A stretch of 26,901 bases of DNA from Patescibacteria group bacterium (GTDB lineage: Bacteria > Patescibacteriota > Patescibacteriia > UBA2591 > UBA6264), in assembly GCA_018896315.1 (NCBI GenBank), contig JAHIMV010000098.1, positions 1 through 26,901 of the forward strand. Direction: 5' to 3'. Positions 6,324-12,963 of the stretch are shown here, in pieces. The translations under genes and the position numbers were made by a program. Below the pieces are notes generated by a model, which was given only the letters and a program-made list of their open reading frames with translations, searched no databases and was not told where the DNA came from. Each line of letters opens with the position of its first letter. Within the stretch, counting starts at the first letter, position 1.

Positions 6324-6397
6324 GGGACTGTCCTGCCAAATAGAAAGTTAATCTGACGAAAAACCCTGAAAATTTAATTAAGCACCATTTATAGTAT
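6324..6397 (+). repeat. Intergenic repeat copy 8, joined to the end of the RNA candidate
   Basis: GGGACTGTCCTGCC (6324-6337), head GTTAATCTGACG (6347-6358), tail CCTGAAAATTTAATTA (6365-6380), then AAGCACCATTTATAGTAT (6380-6397), which matches 4251-4268, the 3' edge of the three-way-junction candidate, in 17 of 18 bases. The next start is 7 bases on. Confidence 0.65.
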
Positions 6398-6403
6398 TGA
6401 TTT

Positions 6404-7192
6404 ATGATAATTGATAGCCATATTCATATATCTTTTTTAAGAAAGAAAAAAAATTTTTCTCAAGTGAGAGATAATTTATTATTGAATATGAGAAAGAATA
6501 GAATTGATTATTCAATTGTAATTCCTGATAATATAGCAAATTCTCAATGCGCAGACCTTGAAACGGTGATGAGTTTAATAAAAAGTGAATTAAATTTATA
6601 TATGGTCGGGACGCTCAGAGTTTCTCAAGTTAACAAAGTAAATCTTTTAAAAATTGAAAAGTTATTTCAAAAAAAAATCATCAGAGGTTTTAAAATTTTC
6701 CCAGGTCATGACCCTGTTTATCCAACGGATAAAAGATGGTGTTCTATGTACAAATTGTGCGTAAAGTATAATTTTCCTTTAATTATTCATACGGGGATTA
6801 ATGTTGATAATAGGCGTTGCGCTAAGTATAATGACCCTAAACATATCATTAAGGTTGCTGAAAAATATCCTAAATTAAAAATTATTATCGCTCATTATTT
6901 TTGGCCAAAGCTAGATTATTGTTTTTCAATTACTAATGGTTTTGATAATATTTATTTTGATACTTCTGCTTTAGCTGATCCAGAAGTAATTAGAATGAGT
7001 GGCGGTATTAAAAAGATGAAGGAAGTTTTAACAAAAACAATAAAACGTCGGGTAAAAAGTGTACTTTTTGGGACTGATTGGCCTATTGGCAATGTTAAAA
7101 AACATATAAATTTAATAAATTCTTTGAGAATAACAGAGGAAGAAAAACACAAAGTTTTTTATAAAAATGCTTTATATCTTTTTAACTTATAA
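6404..7192 (+). CDS. Amidohydrolase-family (TIM-barrel) metal-dependent hydrolase
   Basis: A 262-residue amidohydrolase_2-type protein. Metal-site motifs are in the expected order: DSHIH at residues 4-8, PLIIHTG (about 126-132), IIAHY (about 159-163) and FGTDWP (about 223-228). Relatives include decarboxylases of the ACMSD and resorcylate type and various hydrolases, so the substrate cannot be predicted. The length is slightly short for the family, as is usual in reduced genomes. The ATG at 6404 gives the DxHxH motif right at the N-terminus, which is normal. It stands alone between repeat copies 8 and 9 with no pathway neighbours. Confidence 0.85.
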   Translation: MIIDSHIHISFLRKKKNFSQVRDNLLLNMRKNRIDYSIVIPDNIANSQCADLETVMSLIKSELNLYMVGTLRVSQVNKVNLLKIEKLFQKKIIRGFKIFPGHDPVYPTDKRWCSMYKLCVKYNFPLIIHTGINVDNRRCAKYNDPKHIIKVAEKYPKLKIIIAHYFWPKLDYCFSITNGFDNIYFDTSALADPEVIRMSGGIKKMKEVLTKTIKRRVKSVLFGTDWPIGNVKKHINLINSLRITEEEKHKVFYKNALYLFNL

Positions 7193-7230
7193 GAATTAAG
7201 ATTGGAAAATTAAGGAGAAAGAAGTGAAAT

Positions 7231-7356
7231 AAAGGGTGTCAGGTATCATTTAATAAAAGTTTGGAGACTCGGTGTCCAAAAAAACTGAAAATTTAATTGA
7301 GAAAAATTGAGAGGCTCGGCCTCTCAACCATAAAAACCCGGAAATTTAATTGAGAG
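7231..7356 (+). repeat. Intergenic repeat copies 9a and 9b in tandem
   Basis: AAAGGGTGTCAGGTATC (7231-7247), hairpin TTTGGAGAC/GTGTCCAAA with loop TCG and one G-G mismatch (7260-7280), tail CTGAAAATTTAATTGAG (7285-7301). It is immediately followed by a second unit: TTGAGAGGC/GCCTCTCAA with loop TCG, nine perfect pairs (7307-7327), and tail GGAAATTTAATTGAG (7340-7354). Confidence 0.75.
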
Positions 7357-7365
7357 ATATATAAT

Positions 7366-7569
7366 ATGGATACAAAAAATATTTTACTTTTAATTAGCAT
7401 TTTATCCGTGCCTTTAATTATTTTACATCATTATTTTAAACATCGTTTTGACAAGGATAAATCTAGGGTTCAAAAGTGGTTTCAGTGGGAAGATGTTAAT
7501 AATCATGAAACAGTTGTGGTGGGGATAATTGGTTTCATTATTGGTCTTATTGTTTGTTTTTATCTTTAA
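7366..7569 (+). CDS. Small two-helix membrane protein
   Basis: A 67-residue protein with two hydrophobic helices, about residues 5-23 and 49-66, joined by a charged stretch (KHRFDKDKSRVQKWFQWED). No family is recognised. The start ATG is directly preceded by TATAAT. It lies 28 bases before the next ORF, so both are probably co-transcribed. Confidence 0.55.
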   Translation: MDTKNILLLISILSVPLIILHHYFKHRFDKDKSRVQKWFQWEDVNNHETVVVGIIGFIIGLIVCFYL

Positions 7570-7597
7570 TAAATATTTAATAAATTAATCAATTTAT

Positions 7598-7987
7598 ATG
7601 AAAGAATATGAATCAATAGATTTTAATAAAAGTAGAAAACGTGAGTCAGAGCCAACTATTGGTTCTAAGCAAAGAAAAAGTCGTAATGTTAAAGAACAGT
7701 TTATTGACAATGAAACAAATCCAGACGAAGAAAGAAGTCATGAAAGAGATTTTATAAATAAAAATGATCCAAAAAAAGAATTTATTACTCCAAATAAAGC
7801 TTTTAGCGATGATTCTGATCCTGCTGAACATCTAAAAGAATTAGAAAAAAGCGCTAAAAAAGAGGAAAGTTTTGATTCTATTACGTGTCCTAAAGATGAT
7901 ATAGGGTCTTATCGTAATCCTAAGGGCCATTTTAAAAAAGAAGTGGTTGATGGTACAGAAATTCGTACTTGGGTGTCAGATAAATAA
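7598..7987 (+). CDS. Hypothetical hydrophilic, probably disordered protein
   Basis: A 129-residue protein very rich in Lys, Glu, Asp, Ser and Asn, with no hydrophobic core until the last 35 residues, so most of it is probably disordered. The end, ITCPKDDIGSYRNPKGHFKKEVVDGTEIRTWVSDK, looks more structured. No family recognised. It follows the small membrane protein by 28 bases and is closed by repeat copy 10. Confidence 0.5.
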   Translation: MKEYESIDFNKSRKRESEPTIGSKQRKSRNVKEQFIDNETNPDEERSHERDFINKNDPKKEFITPNKAFSDDSDPAEHLKELEKSAKKEESFDSITCPKDDIGSYRNPKGHFKKEVVDGTEIRTWVSDK

Positions 7988-8021
7988 TAGTGGAGAAGTT
8001 TTTATAAAATGAGATAAAAAG

Positions 8022-8072
8022 TTTGGGAACCGAGTTCCCAAATAATTGAAGTTTGGACACTCGGTGTCCAAA
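8022..8072 (+). repeat. Intergenic repeat copy 10: two hairpins in tandem, split by the IS
   Basis: Hairpin TTTGGGAAC/GTTCCCAAA with loop CGA (8022-8042) and hairpin TTTGGACAC/GTGTCCAAA with loop TCG (8052-8072), both perfect. The IS element begins three bases later, so the normal tail motif is missing here. Confidence 0.75.
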
Positions 8073-8075
8073 AAA

Positions 8076-9560
8076 TGTCAAGGCAATTTAGAAATTTCAT
8101 ACTCCGAGCAATTTAGAAATTTCATACCTAGATAAATTTTAATTAACTGAAACAGTTTGTTTGACCTTTTTCTTTGAATCAATAAACCCTCTTCTCCATG
8201 GGTGATCAGCCGGTGGTTTCCACGAATACCTTATTTTCCCTTTCGCAATAATTTTTGTTTTAATTTTTTCTGGCCGAGCCGGCAGTAAAGTATAGTTTAA
8301 ATATTTGTTTCTTAGAGAGATAAATATCTGACCATTAATTCTTTCTTCAATTTGAACTCCGACTTTTCTTAATACGAGAATTGGTTGAGTTTTTGACAGT
8401 TGAAAATATTTTCCTTTAAATCTAATCGTAAAATCGTTATTTACCACCCTTGTATTGTAGATAGAGAATATTTTATCTAAATGAGCTGTTTCAAACTTAG
8501 TTAATGATTTGTGGAGATTTCCTTTTTTTTGAGGCAAGACAGAGAATTTGGCGTTGAATTTAGGGATAAAATTTTCTTTAACAAACTTATTGGCTTCTTT
8601 AATAGTAGAAACCCCAGCCAGTCTCATTTCTTTAATTAGTCTATCTTGCAATGTTTTAAATAGTCTCTCGGCTCTGCCTTTGGCTTGAGGCGAGTAGGCG
8701 TGGATTATTCTAATGTCCAAATCTCTTTCCATTGCTCTTTGAAACTGGGTCAAACAATTAGGATCGTCAAATACTGATTTTTGGTTTTGTTTGTAGGTTG
8801 AATGGCGATCAAGGTAAATACTGCTTGGTTTTCCATGTTTTTCCACGTATTCTTTCCAAAAAGTAAATACTGGTATTGTTCCCTCATCATGAACAAACCT
8901 TAACCTGGTTATTTTACCCGTAGCGTCATCTATTGAGGCCAAGAGACAGGATTCAATTATTCCATCTCTTTGTTCAAGCCAATTATGATATGAGCCGTCA
9001 AATTGAATCATTTCGCCATAATATTCTTTTCTCTGCCTCCATGACCGATATTCTTTGTTCTTTTTTCTTGGTTTTGGTTTCCAAAGATTCCATTTAGTCA
9101 TTAACCTCCTTAATTTTTCATTACTTATCTCTATTCCGTGGCATTCATCTAATTTTTCAGCAGCAAAAGTTGGGCCAAAATCATAGTATTTTTTCTTAAC
9201 TATTAGTTTTATCTTATCAATTTTTGCCTTTGACATTCTCCGGTTGCCTGGCTTGCCCCTGTTTTTATTGATTACTCCTTTTACCCCCTCTTTGATAACT
9301 CGGGCTTTAATATTTTTAACCTGCCTTACACAAAGCCCAATTTGTTTGGCTACTTGTGTACCGTTTATTTCTTTTTTTAAAAGTCTTTTGATAACTTCAT
9401 ACCTTGATAATTCTTTTGGGGTCATAGTGATTAGTTTTTTTTGCGCCATAGTTTTGTTTTCTTAGGTTTGTTAAATATACCTAAGAAAATTATGGCACAA
9501 ATCCTCAAAGTATGAAATTTCTATATTGGACAACTATGAAATTATCATATTGGAGCGACA
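8076..9560 (-). mobile_element. Complete insertion sequence with DDE transposase
   Basis: The ends match as inverted repeats of about 52 bp beginning TGTC. Each end holds two tandem copies of a 23-24 base block around TAGAAATTTCATA (left about 8083-8127; right, inverted, about 9510-9556). A probable 7-bp target duplication CAAAAAA flanks it at 8069-8075 and 9561-9567. The 1485-bp element contains only the transposase, read leftward. Its intact ORF and well-matched ends suggest a recent, possibly active insertion. Confidence 0.8.
8139..9449 (-). CDS. IS transposase with HTH and rve/DDE domains (ISNCY-like)
   Basis: A 436-residue transposase. Residues about 10-60 form a helix-turn-helix (MTPKELSRYEVIKRLLKKEINGTQVAKQ region), followed by a second HTH-like stretch. 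The retroviral-integrase-type catalytic triad is visible as D151 (MIQFDGSYHNW), D214 (IYLDRHSTY) and E261 (YSPQAKGRAERLFKTL). The layout resembles the ISNCY/ISDol1 group and more distantly IS481; the family name is from memory. It spans nearly the entire element between the terminal repeats and has no frameshift. Confidence 0.85.
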   Translation of the reverse strand: MAQKKLITMTPKELSRYEVIKRLLKKEINGTQVAKQIGLCVRQVKNIKARVIKEGVKGVINKNRGKPGNRRMSKAKIDKIKLIVKKKYYDFGPTFAAEKLDECHGIEISNEKLRRLMTKWNLWKPKPRKKNKEYRSWRQRKEYYGEMIQFDGSYHNWLEQRDGIIESCLLASIDDATGKITRLRFVHDEGTIPVFTFWKEYVEKHGKPSSIYLDRHSTYKQNQKSVFDDPNCLTQFQRAMERDLDIRIIHAYSPQAKGRAERLFKTLQDRLIKEMRLAGVSTIKEANKFVKENFIPKFNAKFSVLPQKKGNLHKSLTKFETAHLDKIFSIYNTRVVNNDFTIRFKGKYFQLSKTQPILVLRKVGVQIEERINGQIFISLRNKYLNYTLLPARPEKIKTKIIAKGKIRYSWKPPADHPWRRGFIDSKKKVKQTVSVN

Positions 9561-9575
9561 CAAAAAATGGAGGTA

Positions 9576-9604
9576 TTGACATTATCGTTAATATGAACTA
9601 TTAT
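9576..9604 (+). promoter_or_regulatory. Strong sigma-70-type promoter
   Basis: TTGACA (9576-9581), 17 bases, TATTAT (9599-9604). The expected start is near 9611, leaving a 5' leader of about 38 bases with a true SD. It lies 16 bases outside the right end of the IS. Confidence 0.7.
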
Positions 9605-9648
9605 AAGAGTAGATAGTATCAAAGAAAATTTTAAAAAGGAGGACTGAA

Positions 9649-10074
9649 ATGGAAAGTTTAGAAAAAGAAGTTGTTCGTTGTTTGAAGTTTCATTACTCTT
9701 TTCTTTATAGAGAATTGAGAAGCAGGAGGAGAACTTTGGGGAAAGTGGTAAATTATCTGCGTTCTCATAAAAATGAAACTCATGTCTGGCCAATTAAATT
9801 TCTCTATCGTTTAGTAGAGAAAATGATGCTTTCAAGGAAAGCTCGTTTGAGGAGCAAAATAGTTTCTCTTGAAAATGACATCACCGAGTATAAGTATGCT
9901 CAGTCCGGGTTAAAGCACGGCGACAAAAGTCTGGCAATCAGGGTTTTAGAGAAGATAAGGAAAGGTCTTGAGCCGTTTTTAAATCTAGATACGAATAGCG
10001 AGTTCAACCTGGCAACAGAGAATCCTTTATACAAACGAGTGGAGAGATTGATAAAGGATTTGTCAACGGCTTGA
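9649..10074 (+). CDS. Orphan all-helical protein with a strong Shine-Dalgarno
   Basis: A 141-residue basic, helix-rich protein with no recognised family. It begins MESLEKEVVRCLKFHYSF and has several Arg/Lys-rich helices (RELRSRRRTLGKVV, SRKARLRSKIVSLENDITEYK). It could bind RNA or DNA, but that rests on charge alone. It is the only gene in the window with a textbook ribosome site: AAAGGAGG starts 15 bases before the ATG. A strong promoter lies upstream and a ten-pair hairpin downstream, so it is a self-contained unit. That difference from its neighbours suggests acquisition from a donor that uses SD initiation. Confidence 0.65.
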   Translation: MESLEKEVVRCLKFHYSFLYRELRSRRRTLGKVVNYLRSHKNETHVWPIKFLYRLVEKMMLSRKARLRSKIVSLENDITEYKYAQSGLKHGDKSLAIRVLEKIRKGLEPFLNLDTNSEFNLATENPLYKRVERLIKDLSTA

Positions 10075-10083
10075 ATTTTTAAA

Positions 10084-10112
10084 CAAGAACCCCTTTAACT
10101 AGGGGTTCTTAA
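10084..10112 (+). terminator. Terminator-like hairpin
   Basis: AAGAACCCCT pairs perfectly with AGGGGTTCTT (10085-10110) around TTAACT, 11 bases after the preceding stop. It is not followed by a pure T-run (AAATTT), but A residues precede it, so it may work in both directions. Confidence 0.55.
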
Positions 10113-10243
10113 ATTTATAAAAATTAGGAGGAAAAAGTCTTTCCTTTAAAAGGTAAAAGGGTTAAACTAATAAGAGGTTAAAAAGAAATTGAGGAAGAAG
10201 GTTTATATATAATCCAATTTTAATGGGGTATTTAATTTAAAAT

Positions 10244-10762
10244 ATGACAATTATCAAATCAAAACATTTTATTTTAAGACCTTTTAAGAAAGGAGACGAG
10301 AAGTCTTTATTAGAAAATATAAACAATAAGAAGATATATCGAAATACTTTAAATATTCCTTATCCTTATACTTTAAAAGATGCTAAAGAATGGATAGCAA
10401 AAAACTTAAAAGAAGCTAAAATGAAAATTCCGACAAAAATTAAGTTTGTAATTGATATTGACGGAGAGGTTGCCGGGTCGATTGGTCTGGTTAAAATTAG
10501 AGGGCATAAAGCTGAAATCGGTTATTGGTTAGTTGAAAAACATTGGGATAAAGGAATAATGACAGAAGCAGTGAAGTTGGTAACAAAATTCGGATTTAAT
10601 AAATTGAAGCTAAAAAGGATTTACGCTTATGTTTATCCATTTAATAAAGCCTCTATGCGAGTTTTAGAAAAGGCTGGTTATAAGTTTGAAGGGATTTTAA
10701 GAAAAGACGTTAAAAAAGATAATAAATTTATGGACGATTATCTTTTTGCAAATGTGAGATAA
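10244..10762 (+). CDS. GNAT N-acetyltransferase, RimJ/RimL type
   Basis: A 172-residue single-domain acetyltransferase. It opens with SKHFILRPFKKGDEKSLLENINN, the usual start of the RimJ/RimL group, and has the beta-bulge and acetyl-CoA-binding region AEIGYWLVEKHWDKGIMTEAVKLV (about residues 90-113), then NKASMRVLEKAGYKFEGILR (about 133-152). Members acetylate ribosomal-protein N-termini, aminoglycosides or small amines; the substrate is not predictable here. It has no SD and is a solo gene. Confidence 0.85.
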   Translation: MTIIKSKHFILRPFKKGDEKSLLENINNKKIYRNTLNIPYPYTLKDAKEWIAKNLKEAKMKIPTKIKFVIDIDGEVAGSIGLVKIRGHKAEIGYWLVEKHWDKGIMTEAVKLVTKFGFNKLKLKRIYAYVYPFNKASMRVLEKAGYKFEGILRKDVKKDNKFMDDYLFANVR

Positions 10763-10788
10763 TGGTCGCCAAAATTTACTCTGAAGTG

Positions 10789-10806
10789 GAGGAAAATTTA
10801 ATTGAG
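10789..10806 (+). repeat. Intergenic repeat copy 11: tail only
   Basis: GAGGAAAATTTAATTGAG retains the 3' half of the tail motif. No hairpin module is seen directly upstream. A GGACTGTCC palindrome follows at 10842-10850. Confidence 0.55.
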
Positions 10807-10844
10807 AAATAATATGCCACATTCAGATTTGGAGGTCAGCAGGA

Positions 10845-10878
10845 CTGTCCTGCTATATATCCTGTCCTGCTATATATC
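10845..10878 (+). repeat. 17-bp perfect tandem duplication before the GMP synthase gene
   Basis: CTGTCCTGCTATATATC occurs twice without a gap (10845-10861, 10862-10878), 14 bases before the guaA start. Each unit carries TATATAT, so the duplication could double a -10-like element; it may also be a simple slippage product. Confidence 0.7.
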
Positions 10879-10892
10879 TAAAGAAAAAAACA

Positions 10893-11858
10893 ATGAAACC
10901 TAAAGAAATAAAAATCCTCGAATTAAATGCTGGAAAATTTATAAGAGGAAAGGTAGAAGAAATATTAAAAACCGTTGGAAGTAATTCTGCCATTACTGCT
11001 TTGTCTGGCGGCGTAGATTCTGTGACTGTTGCTCTGTTGGGGTACAAAGCATTGGGTAAGAGGCTTAAAGTAGTCTTTATTGACAATGGTTTAATGCGAG
11101 AGAATGAACCGCAAGAAGTGGCTTCAATGTTTGAAGAATTAGAGATTCCTATTGAGATAATCGATGCCAAAAAACAATTCTTCAATGCCTTGGAAGGTGT
11201 TACCAATCCGGAACAAAAACGAGAAGTTGTTACCCAAACTTTTTATAAAAAAGTTTTTACTAAATTAATTAGAGAGAGCGGCGCAAAATGCCTTTTACAA
11301 GGAACCATTTTAACCGATATAGAGGAAACTATTGCTGGCATCAAAAGACAGCATAATGTCTTTAAACAATTGGGTATTGATCCTGAAAAAGCATTTGGAT
11401 ACAAAATTATAGAACCGTTAAGACAGCTTCGCAAAGATGGTGTAAGAAAGATTGCCAAGGCTTTGGGTCTGCCTAAATCAATATATAAAAGAATGCCTTT
11501 TCCAGGGCCAGCTCTATCTGCCAGAATAATTGGAGAGGTGACTCCCGAGAGAATAAAAATAATAAGAAAAACAACTGCCATTGTGGAAGAAGAATTAAAA
11601 GAAAGCGGGGCCTTCCAATATTTGGCAATTTTGCACCATGACAGAGTTACTGGAATAAGAGATAGGAAAAGAGATTTTGGGCTCCAAATTGAAATCAGAT
11701 GTTGGGAAAGTGTTGACGCTAGAACAGCAGTGCCAACCAGGTTGCCCTATGATATCTTAGAAACGTTGGCAAAAAGAATAACAAATGAAGTCCCAGGTGT
11801 GACAAGTGTAACTTATAATATAACATCAAAACCGCCTTCAACCATGGAAGCTATTTAA
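10893..11858 (+). CDS. guaA: GMP synthase ATP-pyrophosphatase subunit (no glutaminase domain)
   Basis: A 321-residue protein covering only the ATP-pyrophosphatase and dimerisation domains of GMP synthase, which turns XMP into GMP. The PP-loop SGGVDS is at residues 38-43. FIDNGLMRENE, the KRMPFPGPALSARIIGEVT segment and the C-terminal YNITSKPPSTMEAI are family hallmarks. Bacterial GuaA normally has an N-terminal class I glutaminase; here it is absent, as in archaeal two-subunit enzymes (GuaAb). The usual C-terminal ending IEWE reads MEAI. The partner glutaminase could be elsewhere, or the enzyme may use free ammonia. The ATG at 10893 has no SD and follows a tandem duplication. It stands alone between repeats. 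Confidence 0.9.
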   Translation: MKPKEIKILELNAGKFIRGKVEEILKTVGSNSAITALSGGVDSVTVALLGYKALGKRLKVVFIDNGLMRENEPQEVASMFEELEIPIEIIDAKKQFFNALEGVTNPEQKREVVTQTFYKKVFTKLIRESGAKCLLQGTILTDIEETIAGIKRQHNVFKQLGIDPEKAFGYKIIEPLRQLRKDGVRKIAKALGLPKSIYKRMPFPGPALSARIIGEVTPERIKIIRKTTAIVEEELKESGAFQYLAILHHDRVTGIRDRKRDFGLQIEIRCWESVDARTAVPTRLPYDILETLAKRITNEVPGVTSVTYNITSKPPSTMEAI

Positions 11859-11992
11859 CCTTTTCTTTGCTAAGGGAAACAGTGTCAATTCTATTTTTAA
11901 CAAAAAGTTAAACCCTCCTTTGTTTCCTCCTTCACTAAAGTTTTGGAAGGACAAGAAAACTACGGAAGGATGCGAAATTATCTGTTGAAAAA

Positions 11993-12096
11993 GGGACTGT
12001 CCCCCCAATAAAAAATTAAAAGGTGTCAGACACCTTTTAATAAAAGTTTAGGAACCGAGTTCCCAAATAGCGGAAATCCTGAAAATTTAATTGAGA
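11993..12096 (+). repeat. Intergenic repeat copy 12
   Basis: GGGACTGTCCCC (11993-12004); a perfect palindrome AAAAGGTGTC/GACACCTTTT around one A (12018-12038); hairpin TTTAGGAAC/GTTCCCAAA with loop CGA and one mismatch (12047-12067); tail CCTGAAAATTTAATTGAG (12078-12095). The gene-free stretch 11859-12176 contains this and AT-rich DNA with no other clear feature. Confidence 0.75.
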
Positions 12097-12160
12097 GTAA
12101 AAAACAATTTTTAGACTTAAAGAGTATAAACTAACCTCAAGAGTTCTCCACAGCTTAGTA

Positions 12161-12188
12161 TTGACACATATCATATATGATATATAAT
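12161..12188 (+). promoter_or_regulatory. Promoter-like boxes with a 16-bp palindromic operator for the toxin-antitoxin pair
   Basis: TTGACA (12161-12166) and TATAAT (12183-12188) are 16 bases apart and enclose the perfect palindrome ATATCATATATGATAT (12168-12183), a natural operator for the XRE antitoxin. The only toxin ATG (12177) is inside the palindrome, so if these boxes are used, transcription would begin beyond it; either the promoter is further upstream or the toxin start is not this ATG. Confidence 0.5.
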
Positions 12189-12551
12189 AATAGTAAATAT
12201 AAAGTAAAGTTTTATAAAAATACAAAAACTGATGGCAATCCAGTATTAGAATATATTGAAAAACTATCAGTTAAGGAAAAAGCAAAAGTTTTAAAATATA
12301 TTGAGTTTTTAAGAGAAAACAAAGGATATTTAGACGAGCCATATAGTAAACACATTAAAGGGAAAATCAGAGAATTAAGGATTGATTTTACTAAGAATAG
12401 ACATAGGATTTTGTACTTTACTTTTATAAAAAGAAATATTATTTTGCTTCATGTTTTTTTAAAGAGAACATCTAAAGTTCCTCAATCTGAAATTAAAAGG
12501 GCTGAAGAAAATTATCATAATGTATTAGAGAACAAAGAGTTATATGAATAA
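12177..12551 (+). CDS. RelE/HigB-family toxin
   Basis: A toxin of up to 124 residues of the RelE/ParE superfamily (HigB-like branch), whose members cleave mRNA on the ribosome. Visible signatures: YKVKFYKNTKTDGNPVLEYIEKL at the N-terminus, KHIKGKIRELRIDF (about residues 59-72), NRHRILYFTFIKRNIILLHVFLKRT (about 75-99) and a C-terminal helix with EIKRAEENY. ATG 12177 is the only start that keeps the whole domain, but it overlaps the promoter-like sequence. The stop overlaps the antitoxin start by 8 bases, a toxin-first order typical of higBA-type loci. Confidence 0.85.
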   Translation: MIYNNSKYKVKFYKNTKTDGNPVLEYIEKLSVKEKAKVLKYIEFLRENKGYLDEPYSKHIKGKIRELRIDFTKNRHRILYFTFIKRNIILLHVFLKRTSKVPQSEIKRAEENYHNVLENKELYE

Positions 12552-12840
12552 AAAGAAAAGTTTACAAAAGGCAATAAGTTTCGAGGATTATCTTGCCAAA
12601 CAGTTAAAAAATCCTAAATTTAAGAAATATTATGATGAATATGGTAAGCAGTTAGAAATTGCTTATCAGATTTTACAATTGCGCAAACAAAAAAAAATGT
12701 CTCAAACAGAGTTGGCAAGAAAAATAGGGACAAAACAGAGTAATATAGCTCGAATGGAAATAGGACAACAGAATTTTACCATTGATACACTTCAAAAAAT
12801 CGCAAAAGCATTTAACAGGGAGTTAAAAGTTAAAATTTAA
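12544..12840 (+). CDS. XRE-family antitoxin (HigA-like)
   Basis: A 98-residue antitoxin. After a 40-residue N-terminal helical part (KAISFEDYLAKQLKNPKFKKYYDEY), a cro/C1-type helix-turn-helix occupies about residues 50-95: LRKQKKMSQTELARKIGTKQSNIARMEIG.. followed by TIDTLQKIAKAFNRELKVKI. It should neutralise the RelE-like toxin through its N-terminal part and repress the operon by binding the palindrome at 12168-12183. Its start overlaps the toxin stop, so the two are translationally coupled. A stem TCTAGACAAT/ATTGTCCAGA lies 7 bases after the stop. Confidence 0.9.
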   Translation: MNKKKSLQKAISFEDYLAKQLKNPKFKKYYDEYGKQLEIAYQILQLRKQKKMSQTELARKIGTKQSNIARMEIGQQNFTIDTLQKIAKAFNRELKVKI

Positions 12841-12847
12841 AGTTAGG

Positions 12848-12882
12848 TCTAGACAATGTCGGATTTTGTCAAATTGTCCAGA
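12848..12882 (+). terminator. Hairpin after the toxin-antitoxin operon
   Basis: TCTAGACAAT pairs with ATTGTCCAGA with one mismatch, 7 bases beyond the antitoxin stop. No immediate T-run follows, so the terminator role is inferred from position. Confidence 0.35.
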
Positions 12883-12915
12883 AATATTAGTGAATATTAG
12901 TCTTTTTTATGAACA

Positions 12916-12956
12916 ATTCACGGGTTATTGACAAAAAAACGTGAATAGTATACAAT
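12916..12956 (+). promoter_or_regulatory. Consensus promoter of the Fic gene, with flanking inverted repeat
   Basis: TTGACA (12928-12933), 17 bases, TACAAT (12951-12956). The ATG at 12964 is 7 bases beyond, so the mRNA should be leaderless. ATTCACG (12916-12922) and CGTGAAT (12940-12946) form a perfect 7-bp inverted repeat around the -35 box, a possible operator. Confidence 0.7.
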
Positions 12957-12963
12957 ATTATAT

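Noticed and set aside
6277..6357. Short frame MTVAEINKLPENRKK.. running into repeat copy 8
   Set aside because: Its second half is translated repeat; it may be a relic of a gene start but nothing supports expression.
10814..10903. 30-codon frame overlapping the guaA start
   Set aside because: Half of it is the 17-bp tandem duplication, and it has no family or ribosome site; a leader peptide is possible but unsupported.
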